DNA of 5,290 nt, from assembly GCA_031263835.1 (NCBI GenBank), contig JAISEZ010000192.1, positions 1-5,290 of the forward strand, in the 5' to 3' direction. This DNA is from Tannerella sp. Lineage in GTDB: Bacteria; Bacteroidota; Bacteroidia; Bacteroidales; Tannerellaceae. Positions 1-5,290 of the stretch are shown here, piece by piece (the first letter of the stretch is position 1; every line of letters starts with the position of its first letter). The translations under genes and the position numbers were made by a program. The notes below the pieces were generated by a model. It did no database searches. It was not told the origin of the DNA and saw nothing but the letters and a program-made list of their open reading frames with translations.

Positions 1-1
1 A

Positions 2-271
2 ATTGAAAGAAGAGGTCCCGGAATTAAAAAAAAACGCTCCAACTCAAGGATAGAACACATTCCTGTCATCCGTCATAAATATTCGGAGTTTGTAGTTTCA
101 GTACTGTTAAACATTTACATGATAACCCACTGCGGATACCGCAAGGCTATTCTTCTGTTTGAATACCTCAACGAAACGCCTGGCTGGGGCATCGGGGAGA
201 TTCCCTGCTTTAATTCGCTTGAGAACCGGACAAAGAAATCGGGTTATTCCATTTACACTAGGGCGTGTTAG
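2..271 (+). pseudogene. Transposase-like N-terminal remnant, 5'-truncated by window edge
   Basis: A frame stays open from the left edge to the TAG at 269-271 (89 codons) and continues beyond the window on its 5' side. It reads as a basic start (RRGPGIKKKRSNSR), then a helical stretch (THCGYRKAILLFEYLNE), then IPCFNSLENRTKKSGYSIY. This order (basic segment, a cysteine/arginine-containing helix resembling an HTH, then an 'IP..NS..N...K.GY' segment) is what I recall from the N-terminal regions of DDE-type transposase-like proteins in Bacteroidota; that match is from memory and not verified. The frame stops just where such proteins would enter the catalytic domain, and no acidic catalytic motif follows in any frame up to the copA gene. 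The stretch is visibly AT-richer than copA. I therefore infer a decayed or truncated insertion element. It could instead be the intact C-terminus of an unrelated small protein. Confidence 0.4.
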
Positions 272-291
272 CATAAATCACGAAAAATGTA

Positions 292-299
292 TACCTTTG
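292..299 (+). promoter_or_regulatory. Candidate Bacteroidota -7 promoter element (distal, upstream of copA)
   Basis: TACCTTTG matches the Bacteroidota -7 consensus TAnnTTTG exactly. About 20 bp upstream there is only a weak -33 candidate (TTAG at 268-271). The only plus-strand gene downstream is copA, about 147 bp away, so this could give a long-leader copA transcript. It could also be a leftover of the decayed element to the left, or a chance match. Confidence 0.3.
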
Positions 300-338
300 C
301 AGGATGGAATTAATACAAACTCAATACGATCAAATATC

Positions 339-359
339 CGACTGCTTCCCGAAGCATCG
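339..359. promoter_or_regulatory. Palindrome/hairpin in the copA upstream region
   Basis: TGCTTC (343-348) and GAAGCA (351-356) are perfect inverted repeats separated by CC. The stem extends by CGA (339-341) with TCG (357-359) if C342 is bulged out. A competing pairing joins ACGAT (326-330) with ATCGT (356-360), and TCAAAT (330-335) can pair with ATTTGA (365-370). It lies between the two candidate -7 elements. It could therefore be an operator for a metal-responsive regulator acting on the proximal promoter, or an RNA structure in a transcript from the distal promoter. No known copper-regulator box was recognised. Confidence 0.35.
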
Positions 360-410
360 TGGCAATTTGACATATACTGATTTGAAATGCGCTCATTCGT
401 TCTTTTTGAG

Positions 411-418
411 TACATTTG
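411..418 (+). promoter_or_regulatory. Candidate -7 promoter element for copA
   Basis: TACATTTG matches the Bacteroidota -7 consensus TAnnTTTG and is followed by CA, as is common near such start sites. The expected TTTG -33 box is not at the usual spacing of about 19-21 bp; the nearest TTTG (381-384) is 26 bp away. A transcript would start near position 425, about 20 bases before the ATG at 446. The in-frame TTG at 416-418 lies inside this element, which argues against that codon as the translation start. Confidence 0.45.
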
Positions 419-445
419 CACATCATACAAAGTAACAGCGCCGGC

Positions 446-2596
446 ATGAAGGAAAATAATTCAGATATTCGGAGGACGCCCGTGAAAACGGTATCGCTCA
501 AAGTACACGGCATGAGTTGTGCGGTATGCGCTTCTCACGTGAAGAAGACGCTCGAAAGCGGAGGCGCGGAGGACGTGTCGGTCAACTTCGCGACGGGCGA
601 CGTCACGTTTCAAATCGACGAAAACACGGAGAAAAAACTGCCGCAAATGTTCAGGCAGATCGAGAAGCTGGGTTATACCGTCGCGCAAACGGATTTGCCG
701 CAACCGCCGCCGGCCTTTTACCGAACGTACCTCTTCCGCTTTCTTTTCTGCGCCTGCTTTACGCTCCCGTTGCTGTTGCACATGGTCTGGCCCGATTCCG
801 TCTGGGCGAATCCCCGCCTGCAGTTCCTTCTTTCCCTACCCGTTTACCTTACGGGACTGATCAGCTTCGGAAAACCGGCCGTCCGTTCACTGCTCAACCG
901 GATGCCGGACATGAACGTGCTGATTCTGCTGGGCGCGACAGCCGCTTATGCCTACAGCCTGACGGGCATGATTCTGTACGGCGAACAGGCGCATCACTAC
1001 CTGTTTTTCGAATCCTCGGCCTCCATCGTCACCCTGATTCTGTTGGGCCGTTTCATCGAGGAGAAGGTGGTGGAAAAGACCTCTTCGTCCATCGCCGACC
1101 TGGTCAGGCTGCAAAAAACAACTGCCCGGAAGATTCTTTTCAACCGGAAGGCGGAGAAAATAGTCATCATCGACAACAGCCGGTTGCAGGCCGGCGACCG
1201 CGTGCTGATCAACGCCGGCGATCAGGTCCCGGCGGACGGCTGCATCGTCTGGGGCGAGGCGTCCGTGAACGAAGCCATGCTGACGGGCGAGAGCGATGCG
1301 ATTCATAAGCGCACGGGCGAGGCGCTGACCGGCGGCGCCCTCCTCGAATCGGGCACGGTAAAGATGCGGGTCACCGCCGTCGGCAGGGATACGGCGCTGG
1401 CGCATATCATCGAACTGGTGAAACGGGCGCAGAACGAAAAAACGGCCATGCAGCAGCTGGCCGACCGCATCAGCGCCGTCTTCGTACCGGTTGTCCTGCT
1501 GATTGCCTTCGCGACCTTCTTCGTCTGGTACCTGTTCATGGCCGTTTCGCCCGTCAACGCGCTGATGTACGGCATTTCGGTTGCCGTCATCGCCTGCCCC
1601 TGCGCGATGGGGCTGGCTACGCCGCTGGCGCTGATGGTCGGGATGGGACGGGCGGCCAAAAACGGGATTCTCATCAAGGGCATGCAGCCGCTGGAAGCAT
1701 GCACCCGAATCCGGCAAATCGCTTTCGACAAAACGGGTACGCTGACAACCGGCGAGCCGGTCATTACGGCTTTTGCCTCGCTCGAAAACAGGGAGGATGA
1801 ACTGAAATCCCTTGCCGTCGCACTGGAAAAACATTCTTCCCATCCCGTCGCCCGCTGCATCACGAAAAGCTGGAAAGACGCCGTTCCCGTCGAAATGGCG
1901 AGCGTAACGGAGATTCGGGGGAAAGGCATTTCCGGCCGCACGGCGGACGGCGCCGCGATTTTCATCGGCGCCGCGCACGCTATGGACGGCGTTTCTTCCC
2001 TGCCCGGTCACTCCCTGTACATCACCCGCGACCGGAAGCCTGTCGGCTGGATAGACCTGCAGGAAGAAGTGCGGCCGGAAGCGCAGGAAGTCATTGAACA
2101 GTTGAAGCGGATGCACATCCGTCCGGTAATCGTCAGCGGCGATCAGGAGGACAAATGCCGGAAGGTCGCCCGGAAACTGGGCATTGAAACCGTTTATGCC
2201 GGACAGACGCCGGAACAGAAACCGGCCGTCCTGAAGGAACTGATGCGTACGGCTCCGACGGCGATGGTGGGCGACGGCATCAACGACGCGCCGGCACTGG
2301 CCACGGCACACCTCGGCATTTCCCTGAGCGACGCCACCCGGATTGCCATGCAGCAGGCCGACATACTGCTTCTGGACGCCTCGCTGAAACGTCTTCCGCT
2401 GGCGCTGGGACTGGGAAAACATACGTTTGTCACGATAAGGGAAAATCTGTTCTGGGCCTTCATCTACAACGTGATTGCGATTCCGGTGGCCGCCTGCGGT
2501 TTCCTGACGCCCACCGTCGCCGCAGCTTCCATGGCGCTCTCCGACGTGTTTTTACTGGCGAACTCCATGCGACTGAAATTCAAAAAGGTGATATAA
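446..2596 (+). CDS. copA: Copper-exporting P1B-type ATPase (CopA)
   Basis: This is an inner-membrane ATP-driven pump expected to move Cu(I) from the cytoplasm to the periplasm for copper detoxification. The 716-residue product has one N-terminal heavy-metal-associated domain (about residues 14-82) with GMSCAVC, metal-binding cysteines C25 and C28. Transmembrane helices begin at about residue 92. Next come the actuator TGES (280-283), the metal-site CPC in helix M4 of the P-type core (384-386), the phosphorylation motif DKTGT (Asp428), the nucleotide-domain HP (466-467) and GDGIND (609-614). YN (674-675) and a glutamate in an FE pair (E189) match Cu(I)-pump signatures. The last helix reads MALSD (696-700) instead of the usual MxxSS. 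The length is normal for a single-domain CopA, with no frameshift. Start: ATG 446 is preferred. GTG 482 has GGAGG six bases upstream and also leaves the metal domain intact. TTG 416 lies within the putative promoter. It converges with the operon on its right. Substrate assignment rests on motifs; a related soft metal is possible. Confidence 0.95.
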   Translation: MKENNSDIRRTPVKTVSLKVHGMSCAVCASHVKKTLESGGAEDVSVNFATGDVTFQIDENTEKKLPQMFRQIEKLGYTVAQTDLPQPPPAFYRTYLFRFLFCACFTLPLLLHMVWPDSVWANPRLQFLLSLPVYLTGLISFGKPAVRSLLNRMPDMNVLILLGATAAYAYSLTGMILYGEQAHHYLFFESSASIVTLILLGRFIEEKVVEKTSSSIADLVRLQKTTARKILFNRKAEKIVIIDNSRLQAGDRVLINAGDQVPADGCIVWGEASVNEAMLTGESDAIHKRTGEALTGGALLESGTVKMRVTAVGRDTALAHIIELVKRAQNEKTAMQQLADRISAVFVPVVLLIAFATFFVWYLFMAVSPVNALMYGISVAVIACPCAMGLATPLALMVGMGRAAKNGILIKGMQPLEACTRIRQIAFDKTGTLTTGEPVITAFASLENREDELKSLAVALEKHSSHPVARCITKSWKDAVPVEMASVTEIRGKGISGRTADGAAIFIGAAHAMDGVSSLPGHSLYITRDRKPVGWIDLQEEVRPEAQEVIEQLKRMHIRPVIVSGDQEDKCRKVARKLGIETVYAGQTPEQKPAVLKELMRTAPTAMVGDGINDAPALATAHLGISLSDATRIAMQQADILLLDASLKRLPLALGLGKHTFVTIRENLFWAFIYNVIAIPVAACGFLTPTVAAASMALSDVFLLANSMRLKFKKVI

Positions 2597-2615
2597 ATGC
2601 TTCGGACAGGTGCAA

Positions 2616-2677
2616 TTCCTGTTTCGCAGGAAAGTTTCCCGGAAGGTAGCATGATGACAGTCTCCGGAAGTGTCCGG
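2616..2677. terminator. Hairpins in the convergent intergenic gap (weak terminator candidate)
   Basis: The 87-bp gap between the two convergent stop codons contains two perfect short stems. The first is TTCCTG (2616-2621) with CAGGAA (2627-2632) around a TTTCG loop. The second is CCGGA (2664-2668) with TCCGG (2673-2677) around AGTG. Neither is followed on either strand by a convincing T-run; only TTT follows the first. Their placement suits transcription ending from both sides, but they are not canonical Rho-independent terminators. Confidence 0.25.
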
Positions 2678-2683
2678 CAAATA

Positions 2684-3436
2684 TTACTTCGTATTCAGGC
2701 GGTAGCTCAGTCCCAGCGTTCCGTAGATGTGGTACATTTTGTAGGGGATACCCGTAAAGTTCGACGGGAAAGCCGGAGTCAGTCCCCAGGCAATCTGTCC
2801 CCTTACGGCAAACCGCCGGCTGAAGCTCCATTCGCCGGCAACCAGCAGACCGTAGTCGAACGGGCGCTGCCTGTCCGAGAAATCGAATGATGCGCGGTCG
2901 ACAATCGTCTTTTCGCCCACCGGATTGCCCTGGCGGATGTATCCGTCCGAGGCGGAGCCCTTGAAGGAGGCGGTGTACAGATAGGCAATGTATACCCCGG
3001 CCTGCACTTCCCAGCGCTCGCTCAGCCGGCAGGTGGCGGCCACCGGCAGCGTGATGAAGCAGTTGTGTATCCGGGTCGTATTTTTCCCCGTGAAAGACCC
3101 GGTGTACATCTCGTCGTCCATTTCGATTTCGGTGTACAGGTTTTTCACCTGATCGTCGACCTTAAAGCCCTTGTAGTCGAGCGTGATTTGTGTGGATATG
3201 CCCCAGCGGGGGTTGAGCCGGTAGATGGTTTCGAGCGCCACGTGGGGCGAGGGCATGCGGGGCGAAAAGGAAATCGTCCGTATCTCCGCGGGCAGGGGCA
3301 GGGGAGACGTCCCGCCGATGTTGAGTCCACCGTTGATTTTATATTCCCAAGCGGGAAATGCCGCCTGCGCCTGCAACCGGCAGAGTGGAAGGCTGAGCGC
3401 CGCAATCATCGCCCATACGCCGTATTTCATTTTCAT
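2684..3436 (-). CDS. Outer-membrane beta-barrel protein (PorT/OmpA-like barrel fold)
   Basis: The 250-residue protein has a classic signal peptide (MKMK start, hydrophobic stretch to about residue 21, cleavage near AQA at 23-25). The mature part alternates hydrophobic and polar residues with many aromatics, as in a small beta-barrel. Examples are WEYKINGGLNIGG near the N-terminus, WGISTQITLDYKG, WEVQAGVYIAYLY, FDYGLLVAGEWSF, FAVRGQIAWGLTP and the final strand IYGTLGLSYRL. Such barrels sit in the outer membrane; the family is common in Bacteroidota and mostly uncharacterised. Start: ATG 3436 is preferred over an in-frame TTG at 3445, because the TTG overlaps the upstream gene's stop and ATG follows that stop by 5 bases. 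It is the last gene of the operon, after two lipoprotein genes, suggesting a barrel partner for them. No ligand is predictable. The family-level call is firm; the specific subfamily is not. Confidence 0.85.
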   Translation of the reverse strand: MKMKYGVWAMIAALSLPLCRLQAQAAFPAWEYKINGGLNIGGTSPLPLPAEIRTISFSPRMPSPHVALETIYRLNPRWGISTQITLDYKGFKVDDQVKNLYTEIEMDDEMYTGSFTGKNTTRIHNCFITLPVAATCRLSERWEVQAGVYIAYLYTASFKGSASDGYIRQGNPVGEKTIVDRASFDFSDRQRPFDYGLLVAGEWSFSRRFAVRGQIAWGLTPAFPSNFTGIPYKMYHIYGTLGLSYRLNTK

Positions 3437-3438
3437 AA

Positions 3439-3467
3439 GATTCAAAAATTCAAGGATTCAAAAATTC
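3439..3467. repeat. Short tandem duplication at the end of the PCMD gene
   Basis: GATTCAAAAATTC occurs at 3439-3451 and again at 3455-3467, a 16-bp period with identical 13-bp cores. It covers the last codons and stop of the PCMD lipoprotein gene and the gap to the barrel gene. The second-read copy on the minus strand supplies the TGA stop at 3444-3442, so the duplication determines the protein's last residues (FESLNF). Confidence 0.7.
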
Positions 3468-4584
3468 GCTCATTACCGTCTTTCGCCGCTTCGTAATACA
3501 GCCGCAGGTCGTCCACAATCAGCGTGTTTCCCGGACGGCCTTCGTAAAACTGTCCCCGGCTGCTGGAGGCGCACACGATGGTCAGCCGGTACTGTTGATT
3601 TTCCAGTTCTTCCCACGAAAAAGGCGTCGGGTACGTATAGTCAAATTCCACATCGAAGAAAACCGCCCGGTCGGTCACGATTCCTTCTTTCCCGATTTTG
3701 GCCCGCGCGATGACCCGTGGCGAATCGCCGATATTGTCGCCGTACAGGAACTGTTCCGGACCCTCGCCGGCCTTGAACAGCGCCGCGTAGATGTCGCACC
3801 GGTCGCGTTTCGTCCCGTCGCGCGTCCCGTCAGGCAGGATATAGTCTTCCGTTCCTTCTCTGAAAAGGTAGTATCCCGTGAGCCGGGTCGGCTTTCCGCC
3901 GTCGAAGGGGACGCCGAAGAAGGTTGCCCGCAGGGGATTTGTCAGTCCCGTCAGCGCATTGAAACCGCCCAGATAGGCGGAACCTGCCAGGCAGGGAATG
4001 AAAACGACTCCTCCGGCGATGTTTCCCGGCCCGGCCATCGTCCGCAGTTCCATCGCCGTGCTCCCGTTGAGCGTCGTCCGGCGGACGGGATAGTCCTCCG
4101 CCGGTTTTCCCGGACTGCTCCATGCTATCGCCGCGCCGTTGTTGCTCGAATACCACTGCAGGGAGCCTTCCTTCGGATTTTCATACAGGAAATTCGTGCC
4201 GGGCCTTGTCCATGTCTCAAAACTGAATATCTCCGGGAAGCTCGCCACCTGCATGACGGCATACCGTTTCATGTACTGCCGGCTTTCGGAGGTCACTTCG
4301 ACGTAAAACAGCGTATCGCCCGTCTGCGGGCTGGCAATCCGCTCCCACGTCGCACCCGGCGACACTTCGAGCCGGGCGATGGCCGAATCCCTCAGATTGA
4401 CCTTCGACCTCGGATAAGCCACTATGTAATCGTTGTATATCTCTACCTCTCCCGTTCGCAGACTGTTTTCCGGAAAGACAAGCGCAAGGATGTCCGCCTC
4501 CGGATTCGGGGCTTCGTCCCGGATGCAGGATGGCGCCATAAGCGCCATCACTGCTACCGAAAACAACTGTTTCAGCGCATTCAC
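3442..4584 (-). CDS. PCMD-domain surface lipoprotein
   Basis: The 380-residue protein has a lipoprotein signal peptide ending in a lipobox, MAPSC, with Cys20 as the likely lipidated residue. It is followed by IRDEAPNPE, an acidic patch like the export signals that send Bacteroidota lipoproteins to the cell surface. Residues of about 30-115 form a beta-rich N-terminal domain (YIVAYPRSKVNL, FYVEVTSESRQYMKRYAV). From about 120 the protein matches the PCMD family (putative carbohydrate metabolism domain): FSFETW, WYSSNNGAAIAW, GSAYLGGF, TNPLRATFFGVPF, PTRLTGYYLF, DRCDIYAALF and the closing LIVDDLRLYYE (355-365). PCMD function is not established; a carbohydrate link is the family name, not proof. 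Start GTG 4584 shares one base with the TAG of the upstream gene (TAGTG), implying translational coupling; no later start keeps the signal peptide. The tail after residue 365 (AAKDGNERIFESLNF) goes beyond the usual domain end and finishes in a 16-bp duplication. Confidence 0.88.
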   Translation of the reverse strand: MNALKQLFSVAVMALMAPSCIRDEAPNPEADILALVFPENSLRTGEVEIYNDYIVAYPRSKVNLRDSAIARLEVSPGATWERIASPQTGDTLFYVEVTSESRQYMKRYAVMQVASFPEIFSFETWTRPGTNFLYENPKEGSLQWYSSNNGAAIAWSSPGKPAEDYPVRRTTLNGSTAMELRTMAGPGNIAGGVVFIPCLAGSAYLGGFNALTGLTNPLRATFFGVPFDGGKPTRLTGYYLFREGTEDYILPDGTRDGTKRDRCDIYAALFKAGEGPEQFLYGDNIGDSPRVIARAKIGKEGIVTDRAVFFDVEFDYTYPTPFSWEELENQQYRLTIVCASSSRGQFYEGRPGNTLIVDDLRLYYEAAKDGNERIFESLNF

Positions 4585-5030
4585 TACCTTTGTCCGTCAA
4601 AAACAACCGCCAATGGCCCTATATTCGGAACCTCCACATTTATGTTTATGGTCGCTTTCCCGGCGCCGTCAATCGTGCCGTTTACAGTCACAGGCACCGA
4701 AACGCCTTCGCCCATTTCGAACGTGGTATTTCCCGAAATACGATACTGATTGCCGACGAATGTCACATCCGTTTTGCACGCGATATTTACGGGCAATGTC
4801 ATCACTTCTTTGTTCATCTTCAGGGTTGCATGGTTGTCATCATCGCGCGTGATCGTGATCTCTGTGTTCTCGCCAATCGGCGCGCCGCCCATCAGCAAAT
4901 TTCCCTTATACGTTCCGGCAATTACCTTAGCGTAATTGTTATCCTCCGTATTTTCCTTGTCACCACAGGCTGTGAATCCCATACACAGCGCCGACAGCCA
5001 TACTGTCATACTAAACAATCTATACTTCAT
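4584..5030 (-). CDS. Calycin-like domain lipoprotein
   Basis: The 148-residue protein starts MKYRLFSMTVWL, has a lipobox FTAC with lipidated Cys22, and continues with GDKENTEDNN, an acidic stretch consistent with export to the outer surface. The mature part begins AGTYKGNLLMGG and runs through short beta strands (TEITITRDDDNHATLKMN, YRISGNTTFEMG, VSVPVTVNGTID, ATININVEV). This is the pattern of the Bacteroidota calycin-like beta-barrel family (PF13944 type), small barrels thought to bind ligands or partners; no ligand is known here. ATG 5030 is chosen because it starts a proper signal peptide 31 bases after a good -7 element. An in-frame ATG at 5105 lies upstream of that promoter and adds an implausible N-terminus. 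It is the first gene of the three-gene operon, and its stop overlaps the next start by one base. Confidence 0.85.
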   Translation of the reverse strand: MKYRLFSMTVWLSALCMGFTACGDKENTEDNNYAKVIAGTYKGNLLMGGAPIGENTEITITRDDDNHATLKMNKEVMTLPVNIACKTDVTFVGNQYRISGNTTFEMGEGVSVPVTVNGTIDGAGKATININVEVPNIGPLAVVFDGQR

Positions 5031-5060
5031 AATTCTATAAATTAATATTCTATTCGGGAA

Positions 5061-5068
5061 CAAAGATA
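5061..5068 (-). promoter_or_regulatory. -7 promoter element of the lipoprotein/barrel operon
   Basis: On the minus strand TATCTTTG matches the Bacteroidota -7 consensus TAnnTTTG. It lies 30 bp upstream of the first gene's ATG, giving a short leader of roughly 25 bases. There is no clear TTTG at the normal -33 spacing. The area holds T-tracts on the minus strand (opposite 5085-5092 and 5097-5102) that could act like an upstream A/T element. No obvious operator overlaps it; the nearest palindromic repeat is about 100 bp further upstream. Confidence 0.55.
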
Positions 5069-5163
5069 CAACTATTCTGCACATAAAAAAAACCTCAAAA
5101 AACATGGGTGCAATTCAAATTGTTGCGCCGGTCGAAATCTGATTTCCTCCGTCCTGATTCAAG

Positions 5164-5290
5164 GCAGTCGCAATGCTGACGGAGGGAATCCTGACCGGAT
5201 TGTGACCGTCAGCAATGCTGACGGAGCAGTTTTTGCAGGACTGCGTCCGTCAGCAATGCTGACGGGCCACTTTTTGCAGGATTGCGTCCG
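5164..5290. repeat. Tandem ~41-bp repeats with a 19-bp palindromic core
   Basis: CCGTCAGCAATGCTGACGG occurs perfectly at 5206-5224 and 5247-5265. A degenerate copy lies at 5164-5182 (GCAGTCGCAATGCTGACGG), and the first bases of a fourth unit (GCGTCCG) end the window at 5290. The spacing is 42 bp, then 41, then 41. Each core is an inverted repeat with 9-bp arms around a central A. The linkers are related: those after the second and third cores share TTTTTGCAGGA-TGCGTCCG with few differences, and the first is a diverged version. The first full linker-plus-core also holds a smaller stem (GCAGT 5226-5230, ACTGC 5240-5244). It could be a REP-like extragenic repeat, an array of protein-binding sites, or DNA that forms cruciforms. 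The array continues past the window edge. Confidence 0.85.

Noticed and set aside
159..380. Plus-strand 73-codon open frame upstream of copA
   Set aside because: It overlaps the transposase-like frame in another phase, shows no recognisable features and spans the promoter and palindrome region.
887..2422. Long minus-strand open frame opposite copA
   Set aside because: It has low-complexity R/Q/G/D-rich composition, no recognisable domain and lies antisense to a fully motif-supported ATPase in GC-rich DNA. It is a shadow frame.
2600..2680. Riboswitch (cobalamin-like GGTGCAATTCC segment)
   Set aside because: Only a short stretch resembles the motif. The rest of the core is missing, and no plus-strand gene lies downstream for it to control.
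3595..4749. Long plus-strand open frame opposite the lipoprotein genes
   Set aside because: It is arginine-rich without a domain or signal, and antisense to two genes that have clear lipoprotein signals and family motifs.
5031..5105. N-terminal extension of the calycin-like protein starting at 5105
   Set aside because: It would begin upstream of the -7 promoter element and put 25 residues ahead of a well-formed lipoprotein signal peptide.
2609..5116. GGTGCAATTC at 2609-2618 and 5107-5116 as direct repeats bounding the operon as an island
   Set aside because: The match is only 10 bp with no extension. Shared 10-mers are expected by chance in a window of this size.
5164..5290. CRISPR array
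   Set aside because: Linkers are only about 22 bp and are clearly related to each other, and the repeated core is a full palindrome. True spacers would be unrelated and longer.
5159..5290. C-terminal part of a minus-strand gene entering from the right
   Set aside because: A 43-codon frame is open to a TGA at 5161-5159, but the same repeat is read in different frames along it, as expected for non-coding repeats whose unit is not a multiple of three.

Overview
The window looks like a chromosomal segment from a Bacteroidota bacterium, most likely a GC-rich Bacteroidales such as Alistipes or a relative. The genus is inference; the phylum is better supported. The evidence is TAnnTTTG-type -7 promoter elements, lipoproteins with an acidic patch just after the lipidated cysteine, and a PCMD-type lipoprotein beside a calycin-like lipoprotein and a small outer-membrane beta-barrel, all families typical of this phylum.

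Layout. Positions 1-271 hold an AT-richer reading frame, open from the left edge, that resembles the N-terminal part of a transposase and stops early. I read it as the remnant of an insertion element. Positions 272-445 are non-coding. They contain two candidate -7 promoter elements (292-299 and 411-418) with a hairpin-forming palindrome between them (343-356). Positions 446-2596 (+) encode a complete copper-exporting P1B-type ATPase (CopA) with one N-terminal heavy-metal-binding domain. Its last-helix signature is MALSD where CopA proteins normally have MxxSS.

An 87-bp gap with small hairpins separates copA from a convergent three-gene minus-strand operon, transcribed from about 5055 down to 2684. 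In order it encodes a calycin-like lipoprotein (5030-4584), a PCMD-domain lipoprotein (4584-3442) and an outer-membrane beta-barrel protein (3436-2684). The first two genes overlap by one base and the last two are 5 bp apart, so they are almost certainly co-transcribed and probably translationally coupled. Together they would place two surface or periplasm-facing lipoproteins next to an integral outer-membrane barrel. The substrate or role is unknown, and nothing in the sequence ties them to copper.

The right end (about 5164-5290) is a tandem array of about 41-bp units, each built around a palindrome with 9-bp arms, CCGTCAGCA-A-TGCTGACGG. The array runs off the window. It is not a CRISPR, because the linkers are related to each other and short. 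This array, the unusual CopA exit-pathway residue and the three-gene surface cassette are the points most worth a second look. I saw no tRNA, rRNA or CRISPR and no intact mobile element.
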